Shown: in pieces, positions 43,379-55,524 of the stretch
How the letters are laid out: the number at the start of each line of letters is the position of its first letter
How positions within the stretch are numbered: position 1 is the stretch's first letter
NCBI GenBank assembly: GCA_037043455.1
Contig: JAWPHD010000008.1
Location: forward strand, 699,501-763,500
Length of the DNA: 64,000 bases
Source: Cyrtodaria siliqua
Taxonomy: Eukaryota; Mollusca; Bivalvia; Adapedonta; Hiatellidae
Reading direction: 5' to 3'
Program-made: the position numbers and the translations under genes
Notes under the pieces: generated by a model
The model's database searches: none
The model's input: only the letters and a program-made list of their open reading frames with translations
What the model was told of the DNA's origin: nothing

Positions 43379-44959
43379 ATGTTATCAATTTTGTTTCTTT
43401 GCTTGTTTCTCTTAATATTTCTCAACACGAGACGACGACAAGGAGTTCCTCCAGACCCACCGTTATTCCCAGTCATAGGAAATCTACTAAGTCTCCTGGG
43501 TGCGAATATATTTGAAAATTTGAGGCAGTTGAGTCAAAGATACGGAGATATATTCGGTTTATATATTGGAGGCGTTTTGACCATCTTTCTGAACGGTTAT
43601 GATGTGATTCAAGATGCTTTGGTTAAACAAGGATCACAGTTCGTTAACAGACCAAGGGGCATCTATCACACTTTAGTTATAAAGAATTCAGGTATTGTGG
43701 GAGAAGATGGGGAAATATGGAAATAAACGAGGTCATTTGTATCATCTTCATTTCGGGATTTTTGTTTTAAGGAAGGTGGGAAGGATTTAGAACAGATCAT
43801 TAACACCGACATAGTAAGAAGGATAACAATATCGGACAGGGAAATCAGCATTCAAGGACGACAGTCAACCACAAAACACAAAAACAAACACACAAACAGA
43901 CAAACAGAAAGGCAAAAGTAATAAAAAATGTAAACGACATCACAAACACAAAAGTCTCGTGGGCAATTTGAGTAAAACCGACGAAGCGCTTGATATTGAA
44001 CATTGCACTGCTGTGAGCATCACGAATGTAATTTTCATGTTGGTGTTTAGGCACAGGTTTGACTTTGAAGATGAGAAGTTAAAGACAATATTAAACTGTA
44101 TAGACGATGAGGTAAAAGAACACGCGAAAATGTTAGCCTTGTTCAGTTGCTTTCCGTTTCTAACAAGACTTCCAGGAGACGTATTGAAAGCAAAAGGTTA
44201 TACAAGAAGATAAGCTTTTATTAGAAATGCAGTAAAACCATATATTGATACCATTAAAGAGAACAGTGAAAACCGCAAGTGTGTGTATGATTTGTACCTA
44301 AATCGAGTTGAAAGATCCACCATAACCATATAAAGAATGGTAGATACTTGTAACGAACTACTTGGTGCAGCTAGCGATACTACGGCAACGACACTGCGGT
44401 GAATTATATTGTTTCTCATACAACAACCGAATATTCAGAATAAAATGTTCGAGAACATTGCAAGAACAATTGGACCAGACAGAATGTCTACACTAAAAGA
44501 TAAACTACGACTAGGTGTACGTACAAGCTGTGATATTAGAAAGGATGAGAATGGCTGCTGCCTTACCACTTGCTATTCCAGATACAACAGCACGTGACCT
44601 CAGTTTTCATCGATACATAATCCCAGAAAACTGCACGGTAGTTGTTAACCTCAACTCGTTCACAAAGACCACGATGTTTGGAAAGAGCAGAAGCGTTTCG
44701 GCCAGAAAGGTTTCTCCGAGAAGATGAGACAGAGATTTTTATTCCGAAAGAATTTATCCCGTTCTCGTTCGGTCCGAGATCTTGTCCAGGGGAATCCCTC
44801 GCCAGAATGGAGGTGTTTCTCTTTCTAACCGCACCCGTGCAGAAATTCGAATTTCATCCTGCCACTGCTGGTTGTTTCCCAAGTAGTAAAGGAAATTTTC
44901 GACTGACATGGTATCCAAATCGATTTTTATTGAAACTTAAAAAACGTGAACTTCTTTGA
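43379..44959 (+). pseudogene. Cytochrome P450 pseudogene, intron-less, CYP2-clan-like
   Basis: It once encoded a microsomal haem monooxygenase. In order: an N-terminal anchor (MLSILFLCLFLLIFL), a proline-rich hinge (PPDPPLFPVIGNL), the helix C region with Trp then Arg (GEIWK-stop-TRSF), VFRHRFDFEDEK, I-helix GAASDTTATT (about 44,363), ExxR as ERMR (44,539-44,550), IPDTT, FRPERFL, and the haem loop FSFGPRSCPGE with the Cys codon at 44,783. The span of about 1.58 kb matches a full-length P450 of about 500 codons with no introns, which suggests a retrocopy. In-frame stops lie at 43,724, 44,211, 44,331 and 44,400. Frameshifts lie around the TE insert (43,847-43,953), near 44,510 and near 44,660. 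I see no poly(A) tail or target duplication. CYP2 clan is from overall motif style; subfamily not assignable. Confidence 0.85.
43847..43953 (-). mobile_element. TE 3'-end fragment inserted in the P450 pseudogene
   Basis: This is the reverse complement of about 42,437-42,545 (AGCATTCAAGGACGACAGTC through CGACATCACAAACACAAAAG). It separates helix-C-side P450 sequence from the VFRHRFDFEDEK part and changes frame. Confidence 0.75.
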
Positions 44960-45004
44960 CATTATGATGTGAATGTTTTGCGTTTCAAAACATGTGTAAA
45001 TATT

Positions 45005-45165
45005 CTGAAAGGAAAGAAACGCGACACGGGTATTTCCGCTATAAATGGTATGTACACTATGCTGCTGTTAATCGAACGGTACATGGCTACGTAAGATCTT
45101 TCCTTTCGGAAAAAAGACTAAAGCAACACGTAACACAGTAAATAGTATTCCTGCAAACCACCACC
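45005..45165. mobile_element. Single end of a GAAAGGAAA-terminal element
   Basis: TTCTGAAAGGAAAGAAACGC, then GACACGGGTATTTCCGCTATA and the following 130 bp, match the left 160 bp of 45,262-45,725 in the same orientation. The copy ends near the C-rich tract at 45,163-45,192. Confidence 0.65.
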
Positions 45166-45257
45166 CCCACCCCACCCCCCACCCACCCACTATGACCTAA
45201 AGTGATAAAGCAGCTATCCCGCCAACAACAGCCAAATAACATCTAAACCTACGAGGT

Positions 45258-45725
45258 ATATATACTGAAAGGAAAAAGAAACGCGGCACGGGAATTTGCG
45301 CTATATATTGTATGAACAATATGCTGCTGTTAACCGAATGGTACATGGCTACGTAAGATCTTTTCTTTCGGAAAAAAATACTAAAATAACATGTTACTCA
45401 GTAAATAGTATTCCTGCAAAGTTTCATTATTGACAGAGTACGGCGTTTGGCTCAAGCATGTGAGCAAACTTAGATGCAAAATTTTACAAACTACAGTACA
45501 TAACAGGCTCAATTTTGCAAAGAGGAATTTCAACATTTTCTTGTTACAACGTGTACTGTGATTAAAACGTGTAAATCATCACAGTGTCCTTTCTCTAACT
45601 GCAACTGTTGTTGTTTTACAAAACATCTTGGGATTTCCTTGGAATATATATGGAATTAAGTGTGCAGTATAGTCAATATATATCGGAAATGTCCGTGTCG
45701 CGTTTCTTTTTCCTTTCAGTATACT
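45258..45725. mobile_element. Non-autonomous TIR transposon
   Basis: The left end TATACTGAAAGGAAAAAGAA followed by ACGCGGCACGG is mirrored on the right by CCGTGTCGCGTTTCTTTTTC followed by CTTTCAGTATA. The stems extend imperfectly for about 45 bp. TA flanks both ends, compatible with a TA-target family. The 80-codon frame inside is not convincing. Confidence 0.7.
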
Positions 45726-46289
45726 TAAAAACAAGAAAGTGTTTCATACACTCGTTTCATAAGACTCCTTCACTGCGCATGTCCGTTTGTTTAACAAACT
45801 CTAAGATCCAGAATCCTTATCGTGTGTACAAATATCAAGAAAGCCATTGAACGCTTTATTTTTACTTTTGCGTATTTTGATTTACATCATATTGTTTTAT
45901 TTTATTATTAGAGGAGACATTGCATTTTAGAATCATTTATTTCAGCGCAAACGCCATCATGCCCATATTTATAAATGGCATGGTGGTTCACGGCTGTTTC
46001 CTCCCTGCATTCGCAAATGGATAATGCTGATTACCATAACTGGTTGCTCTCTTCTCCCAGGGTGAGACAAGGACTTTGCACTAAGTGTTTAACAGTACGC
46101 TATGGTAGGGCCTTTCCTGCTAATGGGCCAAGAATTATATATGTTTTAATATCATATTTGCGTGTGTTTTTCATAATTTTTTAAGTATTTAGTTCAATTT
46201 TGTCGGTAAATGAAATATGAAGCTGAAACAAATCTACATGTGATCTAGAGTTTTAGAATTTAGAAGTTGAGATATGTATTTATCTGCTG

Positions 46290-46425
46290 TATATTAACTG
46301 TTTATATGTATATTTGTTTTTTATTTCATTTGTATATGTATTGTTTTGTTTTTAATTGTATATGTATAGTTCTTTTTTTTCATTTGTATAATCATGTATT
46401 GTTTTTTATTTCATTTTCAATTTCA
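46290..46425 (+). repeat. T-rich degenerate tandem repeat
   Basis: TTTCATTTGTATATGTATTG-like units, about 27 bp, repeat four to five times. The open frame through it is hydrophobic because of the base composition. Confidence 0.65.
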
Positions 46426-46970
46426 TATTTAGCATGTATTTATCTAGGAAGTTCAGTTATTCTATAAAGATTTGCTATCAATAATGACTTTATATACAAA
46501 TCTGGTCACTTGACTTTGCTAACTTAACATATCTGCATAGTTTCGAAACTAGTCTAGAGGCCACTTTAGCCTACCTGCTCTAGTTAAGGCTTGAGTTCAA
46601 CATTTTGAGAGGAGAAATTGGTTGGTATCCTTGGAAAGGTAGCACTCTGGCCTTTTTCATGATACCCGTGTTGCACATGATGAGAGAAAATCGGGGTTAA
46701 AAATTATTAACCTTTTTTCCTTTTTTTTTTGTTAGGTGAAAATGAAAATGTACCAGCTTTGTAGGTTTTCAGTTCATATAAGATTAAAGAATCTGTCATT
46801 GGTATCCGGTGAAGATAGGGAATTCCAGCCCGAGGTATAAGTGTTTTTATCGGAACCGAGGCTCTGCAGAGGTTCCATTTAAATCACTTACACCGAGATG
46901 TTGGTGCGCGAGTGAATTTTATCTAGATCATAGGGTGAGATGAAAATATCTAGCCCCGGTAAAATGACGG

Positions 46971-47024
46971 ATATCCTTGTCCGGTATGCAAGAAAATATT
47001 TTCTTGCATACCGGACAAGGATAT
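46971..47024. repeat. Perfect 54-bp palindrome, no spacer
   Basis: The arm ATATCCTTGTCCGGTATGCA followed by AGAAAAT reads identically on both strands around the centre at 46,997/46,998. A partial third arm (TTTTCTTGCATATCGGACAT, GGATATCCGGTAAAATGAC) follows, and CCGGTAAAATGACRGATAT occurs on both sides as a direct repeat (46,956 and 47,050). Confidence 0.95.
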
Positions 47025-47529
47025 TTTCTTGCATATCGGACATGGATATCCGGTAAAATGACAGATATACTTGACATAGACAGTAAAGCGAAAGTAGAAA
47101 TGGAGTAAATCGATCTGTGACGTGTCAAAATAGAACGTGTCGTCATTCGACAGATCGTTTTTTACTTACATTAACTTACACTTACATAACCCCTTTTTAA
47201 TGTAATTGTTATGCTCCCGAAATGTTCACGCTACGATACTCTACACTTCTAAGGATCGGACAACACTGCATTGGAGGTCACGTCAGATTGACCTTATGAT
47301 TAGCCAATCAGATTTCAGCCTAAAACATTGCTTCACTGCGCAGTAGTAGTTCTCAGTAAAACGCTGTGGAACAGTCTACGCTCGGTATTAAAAGAGACAA
47401 CGTCCGTAACCTTAAGCTTATAAAACACAAAATATTTGCATTGCCAAACTTAACACACCAACCAGTTTGAATATTTACTGAAAAAAAAAAAGATTGTTTG
47501 ACGGAGTTCAATAGCGGTACAAAAATGTA

Positions 47530-47611
47530 TCGATTCGTGGGATTGAACTCACACTAAAATTACACTCACTGGCCAATAGTCGACTTCGCTATCAACTGAG
47601 CTAAGCGGGCC
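47530..47611 (-). repeat. tRNA-like pseudo/SINE head
   Basis: On the minus strand it has an A-box-like TTAGCTCAGTTGATAGCG and a B-box-like GAGTTCAATCCCA. There are no closing stems, so it is not functional. Confidence 0.4.
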
Positions 47612-47619
47612 GGATTTAC

Positions 47620-47780
47620 TATGAATATTGAGTTCTGCTCAACCCGGGGCTAGGGGGCGTGAGCGGTAGCAAGCATAGTTCACTACCGTTCATGATCAGT
47701 CTCAATCAAACAGAGACTGAAATATTTCGTATGTATCGTGCTCGGCCGTTTCCAAAGGTCCACTCTCATACTCTTTTATA
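47620..47780 (+). repeat. Dispersed repeat, partial copy of 43,055-43,215
   Basis: AATATTGAGTTCTGCTCAAC, GGGCGTGAGCGGTAGCAAGC, AGAGACTGAAATATTTCG and CGGCCGTTTCCAAAGGTCC match the 43-kb copy. Confidence 0.75.
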
Positions 47781-48029
47781 TAGCACAGTGGCGTTGCTTG
47801 TGCAGTGTGGCGGCAGTAAAACGTCTCCCCGTGCTTGCAGTTAGAACTGTTATTCATTCGCTTTTTGGAGATCGCTGTGCACGATACTTATATTTAGATA
47901 TCGGTGGTACATTTTCAATTGCTTTTGTTTTCTTACTTAAATTTCGATTCGGTGGTTTGCATTACTCCGGCCGGTAAAGGCTCTGGGTATTGTTTAAGGA
48001 TATTATTATAGGATATGTTGTCTGCCTTT

Positions 48030-48330
48030 TAGTCTTTTGGCTGTTACTTGTGATGCGCAGGCTTCATAACCGAATTTTGGTTATTCGCCTATTCGGGGCA
48101 TAGCATTTTGTTAGATACTGGGACCATACGTCGCTGGACATGGGGTGTAATAAGTATAAAGGTCGCTATATCCACCGTCATATGCATGCCATCTTCGGGA
48201 TGGTTGTAATTCTACTATTGAGTTTATGCATATTGAGTTCTGCTTAAACCGGCGCTAGTGGGCGTGAGCGGTAGCAAGCATATTTCACTACCGTTAATGA
48301 ACAGTCTTATTACATTATAACATTACAGTA
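48030..48330 (+). repeat. Dispersed repeat, copy of 42,857-43,140
   Basis: The same ordered blocks as at 42.9 kb, ending GGGCGTGAGCGGTAGCAAGC and ACTACCGTTAATGAACAGTC. The 47,620 and 48,225 pieces form a roughly 600-bp direct repeat. Confidence 0.75.
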
Positions 48331-49495
48331 TTGATTTTTAGTCGGGACTTACCAATTTTCAATAACTTGATATCAGCTGTTCATAGTACCGATACAATGT
48401 TTTGAATTTGATCACCGATAGAACATGCCAACCGTCATTTTCATAGAGCGTTAGTATTCATGAATATTTCAAGTAAGTTAACTATTACTGTGTATGGAAA
48501 TCATTAGAATGCTCTGTTACTGTGCTTATGTTTGACCGCATTTGCGATCCCATATAGCGTATATAGTGCTCAGTGAAGCGTAAATTTGCTGTATCCCTCG
48601 TGTATGGACATAGTTAATTGTGAATTCCATTTTCTGTATACGTTTTGGAATCGATATGAAATGTGTTTTGTCCTTATAAAATTCCAGGGAAGTTTTGTAT
48701 AAGTGTATGAGTTTGTTATAGTGTGCGTAAAGGTGATTTAGATTCACTGCTCAAAACGCTAATAACCGAGAGGTATTTCATGAAAGTAATGTATTACCGG
48801 GAGAGCGTGACGTCATAGCTTCTTTGTTGTTTTTTTGGTGCTGACGCGGCCATTTTATTTGACATGTTCAAAGAGAGAGACTTATGCCATTTTGGAGTTT
48901 GGCATATACAAGTAAACATAAGTAGAAAATGTGTTTTAATGTGCATACAATTTACATTGTCTTCTGTTGTATGTGTCAAAATGAAAATAGACTAGCAGAC
49001 ACTTGCAACTGATGAATGATAGGCCTATGTTACATAGCGTGACCTAGTTTACCGCGTCGCAGTAGTTGACACAACTTTATTTGTTATTCAATATGCATGG
49101 TTAAATATGGGAAGGCAGTATGTTTACAAACATTACATTGACGTTTCTGTTTTTCGTTTTGTTTTGTTTTGTAGGCCTATTTGGTAGCTAAAGTAAAATA
49201 ATAACAAAAATCCCCGGAGGGTGTCCTTTTCCCGCCATATTTTCTGTTGGGAGTGTGAACATTTTTTGTTTCATTTTAAAAATGTATACAATAAGGTTTT
49301 GCTGTTCATCAGTGAGTGTGTCAGCACTCCCTCGTGTGATCCTCATTAGGGATGACAACGTTGTTTGGCTCAGCCTGTTCCGATTAACTAAAAATCACTA
49401 GCCCAAGTCAAAAGTCAGTAATGGCAATATACTATTCAACAAAAAGGTCAATACAAATTATTTAATAAAGTAAGACTCTAGATATGACAATTTCT
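48331..49495. other. Intergenic, no supported gene
   Basis: A TGACGTCA octamer (48,808) is followed by GACGCGGCCATTTTATTTGA, a promoter-like combination (CRE plus CCAT motif). No coding exon follows that I can defend on either strand. Confidence 0.35.
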
Positions 49496-49501
49496 ATTTT
49501 A

Positions 49502-49887
49502 TTTAAAAAAGATCTGAATCGAGTTTGGTCTTAGAGCTGTTGAGGAGGATGCGTCGGCATGTTCGTTCATTGTCTGAAGAATTTTTGAAGCCATACTTTT
49601 ACTTGCACCTGCTGGCTTTGCAGAATTAAGGCAAGTTGCTTTCTTGTTTGGTTCGCCTTTTTCATGTAAAACAACCGATTCCAATTTAAAGTCATTACTT
49701 CCCTGAACAAACGACGATTTTTTGTCTTTTCCGTCGGTGGCTAACTCGACGCAGCATGAACAAAAAATGTGCTGACGCGAAATTCGAGCCAGTCTCGTCC
49801 TTTCATCTACGCGTGTTCGTTTTTCTCGGTCGTAATCTTTTGATTTTTCGTTTTTCTCTCGTCGAGTTTCTCGTCTTTTTTCGAGGG
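49502..49887 (-). other. Uninterrupted minus-strand frame, possible 3' exon
   Basis: One minus-strand frame is open for about 128 codons, from just after a TAA at about 49,888 down to a TAA at about 49,502. The upstream half is Lys/Arg/Glu-rich with a Cys cluster (HIFCSCCVELATDGKDK). The downstream half is protein-like (ESVVLHEKGEPNKKATCLNS, ASKILQTMNEHADASSS) and ends shortly after SIQIFFK. There is no good ATG at the start of the frame, so it would need an upstream exon or be a fragment of a TE gene. I do not recognise it. Confidence 0.25.
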
Positions 49888-50264
49888 GTTAAGTTGCATT
49901 TTGTAAAGAACGTTACATTTTGTATTCGTTATTATCAAAACGTTTGCAAGAATTTGCTAAAATTAAAACGAAAAACTTCGGCCTCGTCTTGAATATCGAA
50001 GCAATTGTCAATACGCATATCCCTATATGCATACACATGCGTAATTAAATAGTCTATGTTATGATAGGCTCTAAACATCCAGTTTGTACAAAATATTGGA
50101 AGAGGATCTGAGTTTTTTTCATTGCCGATATCGTGCTAGAAATTCGGAATTGTTTTCTTGAATTTGGGATTTTTTGTTTAAAATTGGGGGAAATGTTATA
50201 TTTTGTCGATTGAGAACGGGTCCGTTTATCGGTACCGCTTATATAAGGAAAAAATCGCTCTTTA

Positions 50265-50455
50265 TACAAACTATATCTCCTGAACCTCTGGTTGCAATTC
50301 AACGAAACTTGGCAGGGCTGATCTGTACCAAGCCTAGTTGAATATATCATAGCCAAGTTCTGGTTGAATGTTTTTGTGAAAGAGTTATGGCGCTTCCACT
50401 TAACCTTTATCTTTAGCCAGTAGAGCGTCCACAGGCCCTCTTGGGCCTCTTGTTT
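50265..50455. repeat. Dispersed repeat end
   Basis: ACTATATCTCCTGAACCTCT, CAACGAAACTTGGCAGGG and GGCCCTCTTGGGCCTCTTG close a block. The last phrase is the inverted form of the one at 32,405, so both are probably ends of one family. Confidence 0.45.
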
Positions 50456-50529
50456 TTATGGTAGGTGTAGATTGATGAAATAAACAACTTGATGTTTAAT
50501 ATGTTTACTTACCGCTTCCTGTTATAATA

Positions 50530-51680
50530 TATTGACAGTTTGAATGCTTTCCATTTCAGTGTTGCGGTACTTCGCCTTGCTGCAGCGTTGCAGGTTGTTT
50601 GGTTTTCCCGAAGTTTGGTTAGATTGTTTAGCAGTTAAGGAAGGCATTTGCCAAGTTAGTATTAAGTTGGCGGTTTGAAGGGTGCATGAAGTTGAACTGT
50701 GTTGTATTTGTGTTTATAGATAAAGGTCTTCATGGCTTTATATGGCCATTTGCATTGACGGTTTTACACACGCATTGCTCCATGGTTGAGGTATGTCGAA
50801 TGGGAAGCCTTTATCCTCCATCTCATATCCCTTTGAGGTTGCTGTCAAAATATAATCTTATATGGCATTTTGTGTCAGTGGTTTATAGGCCAGATACGTT
50901 GACATCAGGTAAGTATTTGGTACTCAGTACTATTTTTCAAAGCTTGACGTTTTATAATTGTGCATTTATAAGCCGTTGACTTTGTGAAGTTATTTCCTTG
51001 CTTTATGTCTTGTGCTATTCTTTACATGATGTTGCGGTTTGTCTTTCCAGTGTAAAGTTATTCTGCCTTGTTGTGTATCCTGCATCAGGTGTTGATGGCA
51101 GTAGTGAAAGAAAGTGTGTCCTGCGACAGATGTTGAAGGACGGCAGCAGCGAATGAGATTTGTCAGGTTAATATTCCACACTTCGGTAAAAAATATTAAA
51201 ATTGGGAAAATCTTCAATTTGGAAGAAGCCTTTTACATTCCTCTGCTATGTAAGAAAGGCCTGATATTGATTCCACGTCAATGCTCCTCGTTGATTGTAG
51301 CCAGCTGGGGCATCCATGTCAGATGAACACATTTCGAGGTTCACGTATAAACTCACAGTCTGAAACATTCTAGGGCCATTTATTTGATCAATAATTGAAA
51401 GAACATACTGTTGCAACAGGCATACCTTAGGTGCTATGCGCTATTCAGCAGTGTTTGATATTTCATTCCAGCATTTACAAGTTCTCAGATTTACATGTAA
51501 CAAAACATATCGTTGCCACATTATATTTGCTTCATTTAGTGTCTTTCGCTCTTTACATGGTTTTGCGGTTTCTATTTCCAGTGTTAAGGTATTCTGCCTT
51601 ATTGTGTATCCTGCGTGACGTGTTGAGAGACAGCAGTAGTGACAAGAAGATATTTACCAGGTTAGTATTTCAGGTTAGAA
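50530..51680 (+). repeat. Diverged tandem repeat, about 0.5-kb unit
   Basis: The phrase TTTCCAGTGTTAAGGTATTC..TGCCTTATTGTGTATCCTGC..GTTGA recurs at about 50,558, 51,047 and 51,577, with TACATGRTKTTGCGGTTT before the second and third. TTTCCAG before each resembles an acceptor site, but the following frames are not conserved, so I treat it as repeat. Confidence 0.5.
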
Positions 51681-52129
51681 TGTTTGTGAGAAGTTTCTTC
51701 ATTTTCCCCCTAAATTTGGCGTACATGACCCATACTGTCACGATTATTTCGCTTGCAAATTAGGCAAGTATAAACCATTCATCTTTTCTTTCTGCCTTTT
51801 ATACTCTTTACAGTTCGCTAACACTGTCATAGAGCATGGCATTTCACAGACCTATGTTTTTTTGCCTCATTAGAAACAATTATCTCATTCAGGAATTATT
51901 ACCTTGAAATTGCAGAAAAGATGTGTTTGGGCATTGCCAATACAGGCCTAATAATGACAAAAAAGAAAACCAAGAGCCTCCCCTGGCCATTTATTAGCTC
52001 TATTGATGAAAGATCAGCCTACTCTGAAATGACTGCATGTATTTTCATGAAACTACAGGAATATTGCCAACGATGTCTAGCTGATCCTGGCACAACCTCG
52101 CGTTGATGCGAAATGCAAGATTGGCGCCA

Positions 52130-55100
52130 AAGCTAAAAATATTTAAAAAAAAAAACCAAGTTTGTTGCGACTACTTCTTGAAAACTATAAGTGATATTGT
52201 TATGGAACTTTTTTCTAAAATAATCAGCATGACATGATGTTGGTCCTTGTAGAAAATTGTTTTGATTCGACGTTACCCGTGGCTGCCAGGGGTCAGTTTT
52301 GTTTACATAGAGTTATCTAGTAACAACTGGTAGCGACTACTCCTCTGAAACTACTTGACGGATTTTCATGAAACTTCACAGGGATGTTGCTCTTGATGTG
52401 TAGTTGATCCTATTAAATTGCAGGTCAGTCGAAATTTCAAGATGGCCATCATGGCTAAAAATAGCTTTTAAAAAAGCAAGTTTGTAGTGACTACTGAATA
52501 CTGAAAACTGTAAGTGATATTGATATGGGGCTTTTTCTAAAATGATCAGCATGACATGATGTTGATCCTTGTCGGAAATTCTTTTGATTCGCCATTAAAC
52601 TTTGCTGCCAGCAGCCATCTTTGTTTAGGTATAGTTAAATAGTAAAAAGTTGAGCGACTACTCCTCTGAAACTACTTGACCGATTGTCATGAGACTTCAC
52701 AGGAATGTTGCTCCTGACGTCTAATTGATCCTAGCAAAAAAAAAAACAAGTTTGTAGTGACTACTTCTTGAAAACTATAAGTGATATTGATATGGGACTT
52801 TTTATAAAATGATCAGCATGACATGATGTTGATCCTTGTAGAAATATTTTTGATTCGACTAAACATGGTAGACAGCAGCCGTCTTTGTTTACATAGAGTG
52901 AAAACTTATAGCGACTACTCCGCTGAAACTACTTGCCACATTTCGATGGAACTTCACAGGACTGTTGATCTAGCTATTAAAAACCTATCAGCAGCTTCAA
53001 GGTCATTGACTTCTTGTTAACTCTACTGAGCAAAGATCAGCAGCGCTTATGCCGTGGTGCGGTGTCCGTCATCCGTCCGTAAACCTTTTTTGCAACGACT
53101 ACTCCTCTGAAACTACTGGATGGATTTTGATGAAACTTATGATGTCTAGTTGATCTTAGGAAAAGTACATGTTGATGTGAAATCCAAGATAGTCGCCAAA
53201 GCTAAAAACAGATTTTTAAAAAACAAGTTTGTAGCGACTACTTTTTGAAAACTATAAGTGATATTGATATGGGACTTTTTCTAAAATGATATGCATGCCA
53301 TGATGTTGATCCTTATCAAAAATCATTTGATTCGATATTAAACATGGCTGCCAGTGGCCATCATTGTTTACATAGAGTAATATAGTTCAAACTTGTAGCG
53401 ACTACTCCGAAACTACTTGACACATTTTTATGAAACTTCACAGGAATGTTGCTCATGATGTCTAATTAATCCTACCAAAAATTCAACAAGGCCGTCAGGG
53501 CTAAAAGTAGATTTTTAAAAACCCTGTTTGTAGAGACTACTTCTTGAAAATTGATATTGATATGGGACTTCTTCTAAAGTCTCAGCATGGCATGATGTTG
53601 ATCCTTGTCGAAGATTATTTGATTTGGCATCAAGCATGGCCGCCAGCGGCCTTCTTCGCTTACATGGAGTTATGTAGCCAACAACTTGTAGCGACTACTT
53701 CTCTGAAACTACTTAACGGATGTTCATGAAACTTCACACAAATGTTGCTGCTGATGTCTAATTGATCATGGCAAGATTTCAGGTCGACTGGAAATTCAAG
53801 ATGGCCGCCATGGCTAAAGATAGATTTTTTAAAAGAAGTTTGTAGCGACTACTTCTTGAAACCTATAAGTTATATTGATATGGGTCTTCTTCTAAAATGA
53901 TCAGCATGATATGAGGTTGGTCATTGTCGAAAATCATTATGATTCACGTTAAACATGGCTGCCAGCGGCAATCTTTGTTTACATAGAGTTATATAGCAAA
54001 AAAATGTAGCGACTACTCCTCTGAAACTACTTGACGGAGTTTCATGAAACTTTACAGGAATGTTGCGCTTGATATCTAGTTGATCATAGAAAAATGTCAG
54101 GTCATCTGGTAATTCATTATGGCCGTCACAGCTAAACATTATAAAAAAAACAGTCTGTCCATCCGTAATTTTTTTTTTATAGCGACTACTCCTCTGAATC
54201 CTCTGAAGCATGGATTTTCATGAAACTTTACAGAAATTCGTGTTGATGTGAAATCCAAGATGTCCACCAAAGCTAAAAATTTATTTTTTAAAAAACAAGT
54301 TCGTAGCGACTGCTTCCTGAAAACTATAAGTGATATTGATATAGGACTTTTTCTAGAATGATCAGCATGATATGATGTTGGTCTCTGTTGAAATTGTTTG
54401 ATTGCACATTTAACATGGCTGCTGCGGCCATCTTTGTTTACATAGAATTATATAGTAAACAATTGTAGCGACTACTCCTGAAACTGCTCGACAGATTTTC
54501 ATGAAACTTCACAGGAATGTTGATCTAGCTACCCCTTGAATATTTTTCTAAGAACAATTATTTTGTATGCAACTTCCTTTACAGATTTTCCCCAAACTTT
54601 GTGAGAAGCATCAGCATTAAGTGGAACTGCGTGTATACATGTAGTCGTGGAGTATGCGTTTGCAGTGGTATTAATAACCTTTAGTGATAGTATTAGTTTG
54701 ACATTTTTTTAATCTACATCTTTGTTAATTTCGCCTAGTTTTGTACTCTTTTTGTGATGTCTGGGTGATATCTGTAGTTTAAGGAAACACGTTTTTCTTT
54801 CGAGAAAAGAGATCCAAGTTCAAGTCTGGGCAGGGACCAGACACCCTAAGTTCTACATACAAATTTTATTTTTTTCACATCAATAATGTTGTTTTTGTAC
54901 AGCATGAACTTAAAAATATGTACATTTGATAGTCATTCATCATATTATTATCGTATGTAAATTGTAATTATTCATACATAATCAGAGTGAGTTTTTATAT
55001 AATTGTGCATTGAAGCATTATTTATAGTCAAAAGAATACACATAGCCAGAACTCAGCTATACCTAATTGTCATTTTTAACGAAGTTTTTTTTCGTCCAGC

Positions 55101-55370
55101 TCCTTCAGTCTTTGCTTAATATAAAAATAGCGAATATAGCACTTTCTTGATTATAGCAAAGCACTTAAATTGGACATTTAGTTTCAAATAAAAACATTTC
55201 ATCTTCATTTTGTTCTCTATCATTGCTACACCAAATAGAACTCACTATTAATTTTACACAAACAAACCACACATGATGTTGTAATTCCAATGCAGTGAAT
55301 TAAAAAACAAATATATTCTACAATTTCCATTTTTATTGCCGCTCGTCGTCATAGTATATATTGTATACTT
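52130..55370 (+). repeat. Composite repeat copy 2 (inverted relative to 30.1-32.2 kb)
   Basis: An array of about seven 300-330-bp units (52,160-54,540) carries GTAGCGACTACTCCTCTGAA, CATGAAACTTCACAGGAATG, CAAGATGGCCGCCATGGCTA, GATATTGATATGGGACTTTT and ACATGGCTGCCAGCGGCC. It is followed by the non-tandem head (54,600-55,370), which ends in ATTGCCGCTCGTCGTCATAG. Head and array are the reverse complement of 30,100-32,200. A tRNA-like segment lies at 54,765-54,835 (TTTCTTTCGAGAAAAGAG, AAGTTCAAGTCTGG). Short ORFs are repeat-borne. Confidence 0.85.
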
Positions 55371-55524
55371 TGACTTTTCTTGTTAATCATGGATTGCCGG
55401 TAACGTTTCAATTAGTGAAAAGTAAACTTTACTCAAAATTCAATAATAAAACGACCCAATATATTCTTATACACTAATGACACCGAGTTTAGAAAAAAAA
55501 TTACGTCCGTTATACGAAGATCAT

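Noticed and set aside
46267..46467. 66-codon hydrophobic frame resembling a membrane protein
   Set aside because: Base composition of a T-rich tandem repeat gives Phe/Ile/Tyr runs; no other support.
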